DNA from: Caulobacter sp. 602-2
GTDB lineage: Bacteria > Pseudomonadota > Alphaproteobacteria > Caulobacterales > Caulobacteraceae
Length of the DNA: 64,000 bases
Assembly: GCF_011043625.1 (NCBI RefSeq)
Contig: NZ_JAAKGT010000001.1
Span: 310,001 to 374,000, forward strand
Direction: 5' to 3'
Shown here: one piece after another, positions 50,757-62,457 of the stretch
Numbering within the stretch: the first letter of the stretch is position 1
Layout of the letters: each line of letters opens with the position of its first letter
Position numbers and translations under genes: made by a program
The notes under the pieces: generated by a model
The model's database searches: none
What the model was told of the DNA's origin: nothing
What the model saw: the letters and a program-made list of their open reading frames with translations, nothing else

Positions 50757-51974
50757 ATGCCCCCTTCGACCTCACAGGACCTCGCCCGCCGCCACGACCT
50801 CGACTGGATCCGCGTGGGCGCGTTCTTCCTGTTGATTCTGTACCATGTGGGCATGTTCTACGTGCCTTGGGAGTGGCACGTGAAGTCGCCCCATCCGATC
50901 CCGGCGCTCGAGCCGGTGATGATGCTGACCAGCCCCTGGCGGCTGACCCTGCTGTTTCTCGTCTCCGGCGCGGCCACGCGCTTCATGGCCGACAAGGTCA
51001 GTGTCGGGAAACTGGCCAGGGGCCGCATGGCGCGGCTTCTGCCGCCCCTGCTGCTGGCCATGATCGTGATCGTGCCGCCGCAGTCCTACTACCAGGTGGC
51101 CGAGTATGTGGCCGCGCACCCGCAGGCGCCGTTCGGCGTCGATCCCTGGCCCGTCTTCTGGGGCAAGTACATGACGTCGTCGGGCCGGTGGTGCGGCGAG
51201 GACGGCGACTGCCTGATCACCCCGACCTGGAACCACATGTGGTTCGTGGCCTATCTGCTGGTCTACACGCTCGTTCTGGCGCTGCTGCTGGCGATCATTC
51301 CCAGGCTGGGCGACAAGCTGCAGGCGGCCTGCGAGCGCATGCTGGCCGGTCCCTGGCTCCTCGTCGCGCCGATCGCCTTCCTGGCGCTGGCTCGCGCGGT
51401 GCTGCTGCCGCTCTTCGACATCACTCATGCGCTGGTCGACGACTGGTACAATCACGCGATCTCGTTCGCGGCCTTCCTGCTGGGCTTTGGCCTGGCCAAG
51501 TCCTCGGTGCTGCGAGACCGGCTGATCGCGTTGCGCTGGCCCGCGCTGACGCTGGCGATCGTCGCCTACGCCATGTTCGCGACCTATGCCTGGATCTATC
51601 GGCAGGGCGAGCCGGCCGAAGCGTTGCACCTGGCCATGCGCGGCGTCTACGCGGTGGACCAGTGGTGCGCGATCGCCGCCATTCTCGGGATCGGCGCCAG
51701 GCATCTGAACCGGGGCGGGCCGGTGCTGCGCTACCTGACCGTGGGCGTCTTTCCGTTCTATATCGTCCATCAGACGGTGACGGTGGTCCTGGCCCACCAC
51801 CTGGCCAAGCTCGGGCTGCCGCAAGGTCTGGAGGCCCTGATCCTGGTCGCGGGAACCTTCGGCGCCTGCTTCGTCACCTACGAGATCGTCAGGCGTGTTC
51901 CTGGCGTGCGGGCGCTATTCGGCCTGCGGGCTCAGCCCGCCGCCGAGGCCAGCCGCCCGCCGGCCTTCGCATAG
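50757..51974 (+). CDS. Membrane acyltransferase family 3 protein (OpgC-like)
   Basis: 405 residues from the ATG at 50757. Ten or so membrane helices with the acyltransferase-3 pattern: RRHDLDWIRVGAFFLLILYHVGMFY (the catalytic R-x10-H type signature), LLFLVSGAATRFM, and TWNHMWFVAYLLVYTLVLALLL. Such proteins acylate sugars or other surface molecules at the inner membrane. Its gene ends 43 bp inside the convergent phhA gene. Substrate unknown; the divergent LytTR regulator suggests regulated expression. Confidence 0.85.
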   Translation: MPPSTSQDLARRHDLDWIRVGAFFLLILYHVGMFYVPWEWHVKSPHPIPALEPVMMLTSPWRLTLLFLVSGAATRFMADKVSVGKLARGRMARLLPPLLLAMIVIVPPQSYYQVAEYVAAHPQAPFGVDPWPVFWGKYMTSSGRWCGEDGDCLITPTWNHMWFVAYLLVYTLVLALLLAIIPRLGDKLQAACERMLAGPWLLVAPIAFLALARAVLLPLFDITHALVDDWYNHAISFAAFLLGFGLAKSSVLRDRLIALRWPALTLAIVAYAMFATYAWIYRQGEPAEALHLAMRGVYAVDQWCAIAAILGIGARHLNRGGPVLRYLTVGVFPFYIVHQTVTVVLAHHLAKLGLPQGLEALILVAGTFGACFVTYEIVRRVPGVRALFGLRAQPAAEASRPPAFA

Positions 51975-52813
51975 GCCTGGGTCCCGCGGGTCAGCACCTG
52001 GTCGGCGCCCACGATCTCGGCGATGCCGAGGTCGCCGGCGCCGGCCAGCCGCTCGTAGAGCGCGGAGAAGTCGCGCAGGGTCACTTCCTGTAGCGTCTGG
52101 ATCGACGGGATAACGAAGTAGACCTGCTGGAAGTCGTCGATGCGGTAGGGCGTGCGCATCACCCGCTCCAGGTCGAAGCCGATGCGGTTGGGGGAGGGGT
52201 CTTCGAGGGCGAAGATCGACTCCGTCCGCGACGAGACGATGCCCGCGCCATAGATCCGCAAGCCCGCCGGCGTAGCCATCAGGCCGAACTCGACCGTGTA
52301 CCAGTAGAGCCTGGCGAGATTGGCCAGCCGGCCAAGGCCCAACGCCCGCTGGCCGCCCTTGCCGTAGGCCTGCATGTAGTCGGCGAACACCGGGTCGGTC
52401 AGCATCGGCACGTGGCCGAACACGTCGTGGAAGACGTCCGGCTCTTGCAGGTAGTCCAGTTCATGCGGCTTGCGGATGAACTGGCCGGCCGGGAAGCGGC
52501 GGTTGGCCAGGTGGTCGAAGAACACGTCGTCGGGCACCAGGCCCGGCACGGCCACCACGCTCCAGCCGGTCAGGCGCTGGAGCTCCTCGTTGATGCGGTT
52601 GAAGTCGGGAATGCCGGTGCGGTGCAGGTCCAGCGCATCCAGGCCGCGCAGGAACTCGTCGCAGGCGCGGTTCTGCAGGACCTTGGCCTGGCGCTCGTAC
52701 AGCGTGATCCAGACGTCGTGCTCGGCTTGACTGTAGCCTTCCCAGCCCTGGTCGATCGTCCAATCGGGCCGCGCCCCTGGGGGCGGCCCACCGCTGAAAC
52801 CGTCTGCGCTCAT
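51932..52813 (-). CDS. phhA: Phenylalanine 4-monooxygenase
   Basis: 293 residues. Aromatic amino acid hydroxylase core: FIRKPHELDYLQEPDVFHDVFGHVPMLTDPVF with the two iron His residues (HDVFGH), WYTVEFGLM with the iron Glu, and the acidic/hydrophobic IDDFQQVYFVIPS. It hydroxylates Phe to Tyr with a pterin cofactor. ATG at 52813. The last 43 bp overlap the acyltransferase gene on the other strand. Confidence 0.94.
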   Translation of the reverse strand: MSADGFSGGPPPGARPDWTIDQGWEGYSQAEHDVWITLYERQAKVLQNRACDEFLRGLDALDLHRTGIPDFNRINEELQRLTGWSVVAVPGLVPDDVFFDHLANRRFPAGQFIRKPHELDYLQEPDVFHDVFGHVPMLTDPVFADYMQAYGKGGQRALGLGRLANLARLYWYTVEFGLMATPAGLRIYGAGIVSSRTESIFALEDPSPNRIGFDLERVMRTPYRIDDFQQVYFVIPSIQTLQEVTLRDFSALYERLAGAGDLGIAEIVGADQVLTRGTQAYAKAGGRLASAAG

Positions 52814-52895
52814 GAAACGACGTTACGCCCGCTGTCGGGCAAGTTCCGTTCGATTTTTGCGCGTAACCGGCAGGGTGGCGGTGAGACCTTGCGAG

Positions 52896-53225
52896 CTAGT
52901 GTGAGATCCGGGGGCGAAGCTTGTAGGCGCCGTGGTCGAAGGATTCGAAGATCAGCGCCGCCTGCGGATGGTGCACGGGTTCACCCGTGTCGTCGGCCAG
53001 CAGGTTCTGCTCGGAGACATAGGCGACATAGGTGTTGTCGTCGTTCTCGGCCAGCAGGTGATAGAACGGCTGGTCCTTGGACGGCCGGATGTCCTCGGGG
53101 ATGGACTCCCACCACTCTTCCGTATTGGCGAACACCGGGTCGACGTCGAACACCACGCCCCGGAAAGGGAAGATGCGGTGCTTGACGACCTGGCCGATCG
53201 CGAATTTGGCGAGTCTCTCGTTCAT
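52896..53225 (-). CDS. hspQ: HspQ-like heat-shock protein (hemimethylated DNA-binding YccV family)
   Basis: 109 residues. The conserved AKFAIGQVVKHRIFPFRGVVFDVDPVFANTEEWW, PFYHLLAENDDNTYVAYVSEQNLL and FDHGAYKLR segments define the family. HspQ is a small heat-shock protein that affects Lon proteolysis and DnaA stability in enterics; in this organism its role is inferred only by family. ATG at 53225. Confidence 0.9.
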   Translation of the reverse strand: MNERLAKFAIGQVVKHRIFPFRGVVFDVDPVFANTEEWWESIPEDIRPSKDQPFYHLLAENDDNTYVAYVSEQNLLADDTGEPVHHPQAALIFESFDHGAYKLRPRISH

Positions 53226-53383
53226 GGTGAAGATATTACGACGAGTCTCCTGACTGAATCCTGAACGTAAACGGCGTTCATTGTTGGGTCACGCCGCCTT
53301 CCGGTGCATCGACACGGTTGCTATGGTCGCACCCGAAGTGAGGCGGTTCGTGACGAATCGCCTGCGAGACAAGGTGAAAGACC

Positions 53384-54505
53384 ATGTCGGAGGCGCCGAG
53401 AGCGCCCGGCGGACCCCGTGGCCAGCCAGGCCAGGGCTCGCGCCGGTCTCCGGGCGAGCAGCCGTGCTATGCGGCGCTCGATCTCGGAACCAACAACTGC
53501 CGTCTCCTGGTGGCGACGCCTTCGCCGCGCGGTTTCCGCGTCGTCGAGGCCTATTCTCGCATCGTCCGCCTCGGCGAGGGGCTGTCGCAGACCGGCCAGC
53601 TGTCGGACGCGGCGATGGAGCGCTCGATGGCCGCGCTCAAGGTCTGCGCCGAGAAGATCCGCCGCCGCAAGGCGGTGCGGGTAAAGGCTGTAGCCACCCA
53701 GGCCTGTCGCGGCGCCAGCAACGGCACCGAGTTCGTCCGCCGCGTGGCGGAAGAGACCGGCCTTCGCCTGCAGATCATCACCCCACGCGAGGAGGCCCAG
53801 CTTTCGGTCGCCGGCTGCATGAGCCTGTTCGACCGCGAGGCCGACGCGGCCCTGGTGGTCGACGTTGGCGGCGGCTCGACCGAGCTTTCGTGGGTCGACC
53901 TCAAGGGCGGGGGGCTCGACGCCAAGCCGCGCCAGTTCGAGGCCTGGAAGCTGCCGATCCGCGCCTGGCTGTCCATTCCCATCGGCGTCGTCACCCTGGC
54001 CGAGCGCTTTCCCGAGGGCGAGCGGGCCGACGACGGCTGGTTCCGGGCCATGGTCGAGGAGGTGAAGTCGAAGATCTCGGCGTTCCCGCACGCCGCGCCG
54101 ATGCGCAAGACCTTCGACGCCGGCCGCGCCCACATGGTGGGCACCTCGGGCGCCATCACCAGCCTTGCGGGCCTGCACCTTGGCCTTCCGCGCTATGACC
54201 GCAACGTGGTCGACGGCCTGTGGATGCAGCGTTCCGACTGCGAAGCCGCCGCTGGGCGCCTGCTGCAACTGACCGCCAAGGAACGGGCGCTGGAGCCCTG
54301 CATCGGGGCCGATCGGGCCGATCTGGTGCTGGCCGGCGCAGCCATTCTCCAGGCCGTTCAGGAGCTTTGGCCGTGTTCTCGCGTGCGAGTCGCCGACCGA
54401 GGGCTTAGAGAAGGACTTCTGATGTCTCTGATGTCGGATCGGCAGAAGCGCCCCCGCCGTCGGCGGCGCGGCGGAGCCGGTTCGGCCCGAACGGTGAACG
54501 CATGA
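53384..54505 (+). CDS. Ppx/GppA exopolyphosphatase/pppGpp phosphatase family protein
   Basis: 373 residues from the ATG at 53384, including a Gly/Pro/Ser-rich N-terminus. The ASKHA fold is clear: YAALDLGTNNCRLLVATP (phosphate loop), ATQACRGASNGTEFVRRVAEETGLRLQIITPREEAQLS and ALVVDVGGGSTELSWVDL. Only the two core domains are present, so it is the short form that lacks the C-terminal HD-like domain. It cleaves polyphosphate or pppGpp. The end overlaps rlmE by 4 bp. Confidence 0.88.
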   Translation: MSEAPRAPGGPRGQPGQGSRRSPGEQPCYAALDLGTNNCRLLVATPSPRGFRVVEAYSRIVRLGEGLSQTGQLSDAAMERSMAALKVCAEKIRRRKAVRVKAVATQACRGASNGTEFVRRVAEETGLRLQIITPREEAQLSVAGCMSLFDREADAALVVDVGGGSTELSWVDLKGGGLDAKPRQFEAWKLPIRAWLSIPIGVVTLAERFPEGERADDGWFRAMVEEVKSKISAFPHAAPMRKTFDAGRAHMVGTSGAITSLAGLHLGLPRYDRNVVDGLWMQRSDCEAAAGRLLQLTAKERALEPCIGADRADLVLAGAAILQAVQELWPCSRVRVADRGLREGLLMSLMSDRQKRPRRRRRGGAGSARTVNA

Positions 54506-55209
54506 ACGACGAGATCCCCCGCCGCCGGATGGTCAAGCCGCCCACGGGCGGCAACGCCGACGGCCGCGCCAAGCCTGCGCGTCTGAAGACCGCCGACGGC
54601 CGCACGCCCAGCCAGCAGGCCTGGCTGGAGCGCCAGATCAACGATCCGTTCTCGGCCAAGGCCCGGGCCCTGGGCTATCGCAGCCGCGCGGCCTTCAAGA
54701 TCAGCGAGATCGACGAGAAGTTCCGCTTCTTCAAGAAGGGCGCACGCGTCATCGATCTGGGTTGCGCGCCCGGCGGCTGGCTGCAGATCGCGGTCGAGCG
54801 CGGCGTCACCCAGCTCGTGGGCGTTGATCTGCTGCACGTCGATCCGGTCGAGCCGGCCCACATCATCGAGATGGATTTCACCGACCCGGCCTGCCCCCCC
54901 AAGCTGATCGAGCTCTTGGGCGGCGCGCCCGATCTCGTGATGTCCGACATGGCCCCCAACACCGTGGGCCACCGCGAGACCGACCACCTGCGCATCGTCG
55001 GGCTTATCGAGATCGGCGCGGAGTTCGCCATCGAGACCCTGCGTCCGGGCGGCGCCTTCGTGGCCAAGGCCTTCCAGGGCGGCGAGACCTCCGAGGTCAT
55101 CGCCCGGCTGAAGAAGCACTTCGAGAAGGTCCAGCACTTCAAGCCCAAGGCCAGCCGCCAGGACAGCTCCGAGGTCTTCCTCGTGGCCACGGGGTTCAAG
55201 GGGCGCTGA
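54502..55209 (+). CDS. rlmE: 23S rRNA 2'-O-ribose U2552 methyltransferase
   Basis: 235 residues. RlmE/FtsJ signatures: KARALGYRSRAAFKISEIDEKFRFF (K in the KxxGYRSRAAYKL motif), VIDLGCAPGGWLQIA (SAM loop), LVMSDMAPNTVG (catalytic Asp) and FVAKAFQGG (catalytic Lys). A 35-residue basic N-terminal extension is longer than in E. coli. It methylates U2552 in the ribosomal A-site. Translationally coupled to the Ppx/GppA gene. Confidence 0.94.
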   Translation: MNDEIPRRRMVKPPTGGNADGRAKPARLKTADGRTPSQQAWLERQINDPFSAKARALGYRSRAAFKISEIDEKFRFFKKGARVIDLGCAPGGWLQIAVERGVTQLVGVDLLHVDPVEPAHIIEMDFTDPACPPKLIELLGGAPDLVMSDMAPNTVGHRETDHLRIVGLIEIGAEFAIETLRPGGAFVAKAFQGGETSEVIARLKKHFEKVQHFKPKASRQDSSEVFLVATGFKGR

Positions 55210-55212
55210 GGC

Positions 55213-55496
55213 CTATATGTGCGTGGTGATGTCTTGCGCCCCGTCCAGGATGCGCAGGACCTCCACGCTGTCGGCGGCTATGCGATAGCAGATTGCGTAG
55301 CGACCATGCGGCGCTCGTCGCACGCCGTTATCCTCGCGGTCGGTCAGCAACGGATAGGCGTAAGGGTGATCGGCGAGGTTCAGGCAAGCTATCTTCAGCC
55401 TCGCGACGACCTTCTTCGCGGCGTTCGGTCTGTCGGCCGCTATCCAGCGAGCTATGCCGTTGAGGTCGCGGATGGAAAGCGGCGTGAACCGGGTCT

Positions 55497-55500
<4 letters not shown>
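55213..55500 (-). CDS. parE: ParE-family toxin
   Basis: 95 residues from the ATG at 55500. RelE/ParE fold: TRFTPLSIRDLNGIARWIAADRPNAAKKVVARLKIACLNLADHPYAYP and RRAPHGRYAICYRIAADSVEVLRILDGAQDI. ParE toxins poison DNA gyrase. It overlaps the antitoxin gene by 4 bp and ends 3 bp from the convergent rlmE stop. A single pair inserted between core genes. Confidence 0.88.
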
Positions 55501-57385
<1,885 letters not shown>

Positions 57386-57388
57386 GCC

Positions 57389-57784
57389 ATGCAGATGGCC
57401 TTCGAGCTGCGGATGCTGGCGGTCGCGGTCGTCATCGGGCTGGTCCACCTCCTGTGGGCCAGCGCGGCGGCCCAGCCCCAGCGCGGCTTGAAGTGGAATG
57501 TCGGATCGCGGGAGACGCCGGTCGAGCTGACCGGCATGGCCGGGCGGCTCGAAAGGGCCTTCGCCAACTTCCGCGAGACGTTCCCGTTCTTCGTCGCCGC
57601 CGTGCTGGCCGCCTATCTGGGCGGCCGGCTCGGCGCGCTGACCGCTATCGGAACCGCGCTCTATGTCGGCGCCCGGGCGGTCTATGTCCTTCTCTATGCG
57701 TTCGGCGTGCCGGTCGTTCGCAGCCTGGTCTGGGTCGCCTCGATGGCGGGCCTGGGCTTGGTCCTTCTGGCGTTGGTGATTTAG
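57389..57784 (+). CDS. MAPEG family membrane protein
   Basis: 131 residues with four hydrophobic helices. The MAPEG pattern appears as RETPVELTGMAGRLERAFANFRETFPFFVAAVLAAYL (GxxxRxxRAxxNxxE-like region). Members include membrane-bound glutathione transferases and related proteins. It starts 3 bp after the guaB stop and 4 bp before the RsmB-like gene, so all are co-transcribed. Confidence 0.85.
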   Translation: MQMAFELRMLAVAVVIGLVHLLWASAAAQPQRGLKWNVGSRETPVELTGMAGRLERAFANFRETFPFFVAAVLAAYLGGRLGALTAIGTALYVGARAVYVLLYAFGVPVVRSLVWVASMAGLGLVLLALVI

Positions 57785-57788
57785 CTCC

Positions 57789-59066
57789 ATGCGTGACGGA
57801 GGACGGGTTTCCGCGGCGATCGAGGTTCTGACCGAGATCGAGACGCGGCATTTCCCTGTGAAGATGGCGCTCAAGCGCTGGGGCGAAGCCGCGCGCTACG
57901 CCGGCTCCAAGGATCGGGCCTTCGTCTCGGGCCTTGTGCTCGACGCCCTGCGCCGCAAGCGCTCGCTGGGCTGGATGATGGGCGAGCCCGCCGCGCGCGG
58001 CGTGGTGCTGGGCGTCCTGGCCTTCGTCTGGAAGTGGCCTGCCGAGCGTATCGCCGAGGCCGCTTCGGAAGAGCACGGCTTTGGCGCGCTGACCGGGGCC
58101 GAGCAGGCCCGCCTGAAGGATCCGGTATCGCTGGACGGCGCCCCCGCGCCCGTGGCCGGCGACTATCCCGACTGGCTGGAGCCGCACCTGGCCCGCGCCC
58201 TGGGCGCCGACCAGGCCGTCGAGATGGCCGCGCTGTCCGAGCGTGCGCCGGTCGACCTGCGGATCAACACGCTGAAGACCGACGCCGAACGCGGCGCCAA
58301 GGCTCTGGCCCCGATCAACGCCGCGCCGGCGGGGATCCTGCCGACCGCCTTCCGTATTCCCGCGCCCGCCGCCGCTGACCGCACGCCGTCCGTCGAGGCG
58401 GTTCCGGCCTTCTCCAAGGGCTGGTTCGAGGTCCAGGACCTGGGCTCGCAGATCGCCGCCGCCGTGGCCGGCGCGGTCAAGGGCAAGCAGGTGCTCGATT
58501 TCTGCGCCGGGGGCGGGGGTAAGACACTGGCCCTGGCCGCCGCCATGGGCAACAGCGGCCAGATCTTCGCCCATGACGCCGACGCGCGCCGCCTGGCCGA
58601 CACCATCCGTCGCGGCCAGAGGGCTGGGGTGCGCAACCTGCAGATCCGCTCGCCGATCGAGGCCGAGCCGCTGAAGGGTCTGGAAGGCAAGATCGACGTC
58701 GTCTTCGTCGACGCGCCCTGCACCGGCGCGGGCACGTGGCGGCGCCACCCCGACGCCAAGTGGCGCCTGTCGCCCGACCAGCTGGCCAAGCGCCAGATCG
58801 AGCAGGACAGCGTCATGGAGGACGCCTCCACCTTCGTGAAGGCCGGCGGCCGGATGATCTACGTCACCTGCTCGCTGCTGACCGAGGAGAACGAGGACCG
58901 CGTCGCGGCCTTCCTCGATCGCCACCCCGAATTCACCGTCAAGCCGATCGCCCTGGACGGCGTCACGCACGTGACCCCGGAAGGCTATCTGCGCCTGACC
59001 CCGCACCGCGCCGGTACGGACGGCTTCTTCGCCGCCGTGCTCGAGCGCTCGACCTACGCGCCGTAA
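57789..59066 (+). CDS. RsmB/NOP-family RNA (cytosine-5) methyltransferase
   Basis: 425 residues. SAM-binding [23 protein letters not shown]; catalytic Cys residues in [21 protein letters not shown] and [15 protein letters not shown], the PC and TC pair of m5C methyltransferases; an N-terminal NusB-like helical region. It resembles the RsmB-like proteins found in alphaproteobacteria next to guaB/guaA. Likely target is rRNA or tRNA; exact base unknown. Confidence 0.9.
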   Translation: MRDGGRVSAAIEVLTEIETRHFPVKMALKRWGEAARYAGSKDRAFVSGLVLDALRRKRSLGWMMGEPAARGVVLGVLAFVWKWPAERIAEAASEEHGFGALTGAEQARLKDPVSLDGAPAPVAGDYPDWLEPHLARALGADQAVEMAALSERAPVDLRINTLKTDAERGAKALAPINAAPAGILPTAFRIPAPAAADRTPSVEAVPAFSKGWFEVQDLGSQIAAAVAGAVKGKQVLDFCAGGGGKTLALAAAMGNSGQIFAHDADARRLADTIRRGQRAGVRNLQIRSPIEAEPLKGLEGKIDVVFVDAPCTGAGTWRRHPDAKWRLSPDQLAKRQIEQDSVMEDASTFVKAGGRMIYVTCSLLTEENEDRVAAFLDRHPEFTVKPIALDGVTHVTPEGYLRLTPHRAGTDGFFAAVLERSTYAP

Positions 59067-59097
59067 CGCCCTGACCGACACGCTGGAGACCTTGCCG

Positions 59098-60657
59098 ATG
59101 ACCACCGAAACCCACCACCAGCGCGTCCTGATCGTCGATTTCGGCAGCCAGGTGACCCAGCTGATCGCGCGCCGGGTGCGCGAGGCCGGCGTCTATTGCG
59201 AGATCCATCCGTTCGACAAGGCTGAAGCGCTGGTCGACGACTACCAGCCCTCGGCGATCATCCTGTCGGGCGGCCCGGCCAGCGTGCTGGAGGCCGACAG
59301 CCCCCGCATCGGCCGCAAGCTGTTCGACCTGGGCCTGCCGATGCTGGCCATCTGCTACGGCCAGCAACTGCTGTGCGACGTGCTCGGCGGCAAGGTCGAG
59401 GGCGGCCACGCCGGTGAGTTCGGCCGCGCCGAACTGACCATCGGCAAGGCGAGCCCGCTGTTCGAGGGCCTGGCCGGCGTGGGCGAGGTGGAAACCGTCT
59501 GGATGAGCCACGGCGACCGCGTCACGGCCATCCCCGAAGGCTTCGAGGTGGTGGGCACCTCGAACGGCGCGCCTTTCGCCGCCATCGCCAACGACGCCAA
59601 GAAGATCTACGCGCTGCAGTTCCACCCCGAGGTCTACCACACCGTCAACGGCCCGCAGATCTACAGGAACTTCCTGGCCCTGGCCGGCCTGAAGGGCGAC
59701 TGGACCATGGCGGCCTTCCGCCAGGAGATGGTCCAGAAGATCCGCGACCAGGTCGGTGACGGCAAGGTGATCTGCGGCCTGTCGGGCGGCGTCGACAGCT
59801 CTGTGGCCGCCGTGCTGATCCACGAGGCCATCGGCGACCAACTGACCTGCGTGTTCGTCGACACCGGTCTTCTGCGCAAGAACGAGGCCGACCAGGTCGT
59901 CACCCTGTTCCGCGACCACTACAACATCCCGCTGGTCCACGTGGACGCCGGCGACCTGTTCCTGGGCGAGCTGGCCGGCGTCTCCGACCCCGAGACCAAG
60001 CGCAAGACCATCGGCAAGCTGTTCATCGACGTCTTCGACAAGGAAGCCGCCAAGATCGACGGCGCCCAGTTCCTGGCCCAGGGCACCCTCTATCCCGACG
60101 TCGTCGAGAGCGTCTCGGCCCGCGGCGGCCCGTCGGCCGTGATCAAGAGCCACCACAACGTGGGCGGCCTGCCGGACTACATGAAGCTCAAGCTGGTCGA
60201 GCCGCTGCGCGAGCTCTTCAAGGACGAGGTCCGCGCCCTGGGCGTCGAGCTGGGTCTGGCGCCGGCCTTCGTCGGCCGCCATCCGTTCCCCGGCCCGGGC
60301 CTGGCCATCCGCATCCCGGGAGAGATCACGCCCGAGAAGGTCAAGGTGCTGCAGGACGCCGACGCCATCTATCTCGAAGAGATCCGCAACGCCGGCCTCT
60401 ACGACAAGATCTGGCAGGCATTCGCCGTGCTTCTTCCCGTCAAGACGGTTGGGGTCATGGGGGATGCGCGCACCTACGAGAACGTCCTGGCCCTGCGCGC
60501 GGTCACCTCGACCGACGGCATGACCGCCGACTTCTTCGAGTTCCCCTGGGAGATCCTCGGCAAGACCGCCACCCGGATCATCAACGAGGTCCGCGGCGTC
60601 AATCGCGTCGTCTACGACGTGACCAGCAAGCCGCCCGGCACGATCGAGTGGGAGTGA
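59098..60657 (+). CDS. guaA: GMP synthase (glutamine-hydrolysing)
   Basis: 519 residues from the ATG at 59098 (GGAG at 59085-59088). Class I glutamine amidotransferase domain with the catalytic Cys in [10 protein letters not shown] and His in LQFHPEVYH, then the ATP-pyrophosphatase domain with PP-loop [14 protein letters not shown] and the C-terminal dimerisation domain ending GTIEWE. It converts XMP to GMP. It ends with a strong terminator, so it closes the guaB-guaA unit. Confidence 0.97.
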   Translation: MTTETHHQRVLIVDFGSQVTQLIARRVREAGVYCEIHPFDKAEALVDDYQPSAIILSGGPASVLEADSPRIGRKLFDLGLPMLAICYGQQLLCDVLGGKVEGGHAGEFGRAELTIGKASPLFEGLAGVGEVETVWMSHGDRVTAIPEGFEVVGTSNGAPFAAIANDAKKIYALQFHPEVYHTVNGPQIYRNFLALAGLKGDWTMAAFRQEMVQKIRDQVGDGKVICGLSGGVDSSVAAVLIHEAIGDQLTCVFVDTGLLRKNEADQVVTLFRDHYNIPLVHVDAGDLFLGELAGVSDPETKRKTIGKLFIDVFDKEAAKIDGAQFLAQGTLYPDVVESVSARGGPSAVIKSHHNVGGLPDYMKLKLVEPLRELFKDEVRALGVELGLAPAFVGRHPFPGPGLAIRIPGEITPEKVKVLQDADAIYLEEIRNAGLYDKIWQAFAVLLPVKTVGVMGDARTYENVLALRAVTSTDGMTADFFEFPWEILGKTATRIINEVRGVNRVVYDVTSKPPGTIEWE

Positions 60658-60663
60658 TCAAGG

Positions 60664-60689
60664 AAGGCGCTTTCAGCGCCTTCTTTTTT
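60664..60689 (+). terminator. Rho-independent terminator of guaA
   Basis: 7-bp perfect stem AAGGCGC/GCGCCTT with loop TTTCA, followed by C and six T. It starts 7 bp after the guaA stop. Confidence 0.92.
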
Positions 60690-61062
60690 GTCTCCAACCC
60701 GGACGCCCGCTTGGCGCATAGCCTCAAAACGCCTTGATCTCAGAGCCGTTGTCGGTCGGTGACGGTAAATTGCGCCTGCCCTTCCGGGCTGTAAAAAAAA
60801 GGGGGCTTTCGGGCGGGGAGGGTAGTGGTTTTGGAGGGCGATCAGGCGGGGTTTCGGGCCGGCGAGATCGGGTCGGACGACGTCGGCAGACGGCTTGTTC
60901 GCGAAGTAATGGAAGCGTCTCGGTCTGGCGCGGTTCCGCCCTAGGCCCAGGCGTGTTCTGGATGCCCCAACTAGAAGGCGAGACGACGCATCCTGTCGTG
61001 CGATCTTAGCTTGTATCCTTCGCGACCCGGTCAGTAGTCTGCAGCCCAGAGTCGGGGGAGTG
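60690..61062. other. Gene-free stretch, 373 bp
   Basis: No convincing gene. A 91-codon open frame at 60734-61009 on the plus strand has no clear ribosome site, and its product is Gly/Arg/Ser-rich in the style of antisense GC-rich DNA. A striking A8G5 tract lies near 60793-60805 (AAAAAAAAGGGGG), which is unusual in this GC-rich window and might be a slippery or promoter-proximal element. The stretch must also contain the promoter for the SWIM-domain gene. Confidence 0.6.
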
Positions 61063-62457
61063 ATGGTGGCGCTGTCGCGCAGCGAGATCGAGGCGATGGC
61101 GCCGGACCAGAGCGCGCTGAAGGCGGCCGCAGGGCTGCTTAAGCCCGCTAAATGGTCTTCTCGGGGCGCGTCGGGCGGCCTCATCTGGGGTGAGTGCCTG
61201 GGCTCCGGAGCAAACCCCTATCGGGTCGCGGCCGATACGATCGATATCGGCAGCAAGTGCACCTGTCCGTCGCGCAAGTTTCCGTGCAAGCACGCTATCG
61301 CTCTGATGTGGCTGCATGTCGATGAGCCAAGCGCGTTTGCACCGGCCGAGATCCCCGATTGGGTCAGCGACTGGATGGGGCGGCGGCGCAAGTCGTCCGG
61401 AACGGCTCCGCCCACCGCCGCCGCAAGGCCGACGCCGGGCCCCAAGAGCCTGGAGGCTGCGACCGCCGAAGAGGTCGTCGAGGCGCTGGATCCCGCCGCC
61501 GAGGCCAAGCGCAAGGCCGCGGCCGAGAGGCGGGCGGCCGATGTCCGGCGGCAGGTCGAGGCGGGGCTGGACGATCTGGAGCTCTGGATCTCCGACCAAC
61601 TTCGCACCGGTCTGGGCGCGTTCCTCGCCGAGATGGGCGAGCGCTGCCGGCGGATCGCCGCCCGCCTGGTCGACGCCAAGGCGGGGGCCTTGGCCAGCCG
61701 GCTGGACGAGACGCCGTCGCGCCTGCTGCAGTTGCCGGCGGAGGAGCGGATCGATGCGGCCATCGTCGAGCTCGGGAAGCTGACGTTGCTGGCCAGGGCC
61801 TGGCGCGCGGCGCCCGAAGATCCGGAACTGCGGCGCGAGGTGATCGCCACCGAGACCCGCGAGGAGCTGATCGCCGCGCCCGACGCGCTGCGCCACGCCG
61901 GGGTGTGGGAGGTGCTTGGAGAGCAGATCGCCACCCGCCGCGACGGGCTGGTCAGCGTCTCGACGTGGCTCCTGAATACAGCCGCGGAAGGGCCGCGCTT
62001 CGCCCTGCTGCTTGACTATTTCCCGGCCTCGGCCGGGCGGCGCAGCGGCGCCTTCGCGGCCGGCGGCCGTTTCAGCGCTGAGCTGGTGTTCTACCCGGCG
62101 CGAGCGCCCCTCAGGGCGCTGATCGTCGAACGTCTGGAGACCGAGGCCTCGTCGCCGGACGGCCAGACCTGGCCCGAAGCTGCGACCAGCGATCCGCTGG
62201 CCTCCTATGCCGAAACCCTGCTGGCCGCGCCCTGGTCGCTGGCCGCGCCGGTGGTCCTGCCGCCCGGCCGCATCGCCGAGGACGCCGCGGGGCGACCCTG
62301 GTGGCTGGGAGAGGGCGGCGCGCTGCCGCTGGAGGGCGCGGCTCCCGACGTGTCGCTGGGGGCTCGGCTCGACGGCGCGGCGGGTCTCTGGAACGGGGCG
62401 AGGCTTAAGCTGCTGGCGGCGCGGACCAATTGGGGGCGGGTCGGCTTTGACGCTTGA
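61063..62457 (+). CDS. SWIM zinc-finger protein
   Basis: 464 residues from the ATG at 61063; GTG at 61060 or 61066 are close alternatives, since the GGGGGAG site precedes all of them. A SWIM motif CxCxnCxH is present at C66, C68, C75 and H77 (CTCPSRKFPCKH). The rest is helical with a charged stretch around 110-170. SWIM domains bind DNA or protein. First gene of the three-gene set that continues with a DUF5691-like protein and a MoxR-type ATPase. It overlaps the next gene by 11 bp. Confidence 0.87.
   Translation: MVALSRSEIEAMAPDQSALKAAAGLLKPAKWSSRGASGGLIWGECLGSGANPYRVAADTIDIGSKCTCPSRKFPCKHAIALMWLHVDEPSAFAPAEIPDWVSDWMGRRRKSSGTAPPTAAARPTPGPKSLEAATAEEVVEALDPAAEAKRKAAAERRAADVRRQVEAGLDDLELWISDQLRTGLGAFLAEMGERCRRIAARLVDAKAGALASRLDETPSRLLQLPAEERIDAAIVELGKLTLLARAWRAAPEDPELRREVIATETREELIAAPDALRHAGVWEVLGEQIATRRDGLVSVSTWLLNTAAEGPRFALLLDYFPASAGRRSGAFAAGGRFSAELVFYPARAPLRALIVERLETEASSPDGQTWPEAATSDPLASYAETLLAAPWSLAAPVVLPPGRIAEDAAGRPWWLGEGGALPLEGAAPDVSLGARLDGAAGLWNGARLKLLAARTNWGRVGFDA

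Noticed and set aside
60734..61009. 91-codon frame in the gap after guaA
   Set aside because: No convincing ribosome site and a Gly/Arg/Ser-rich product with no recognisable fold.
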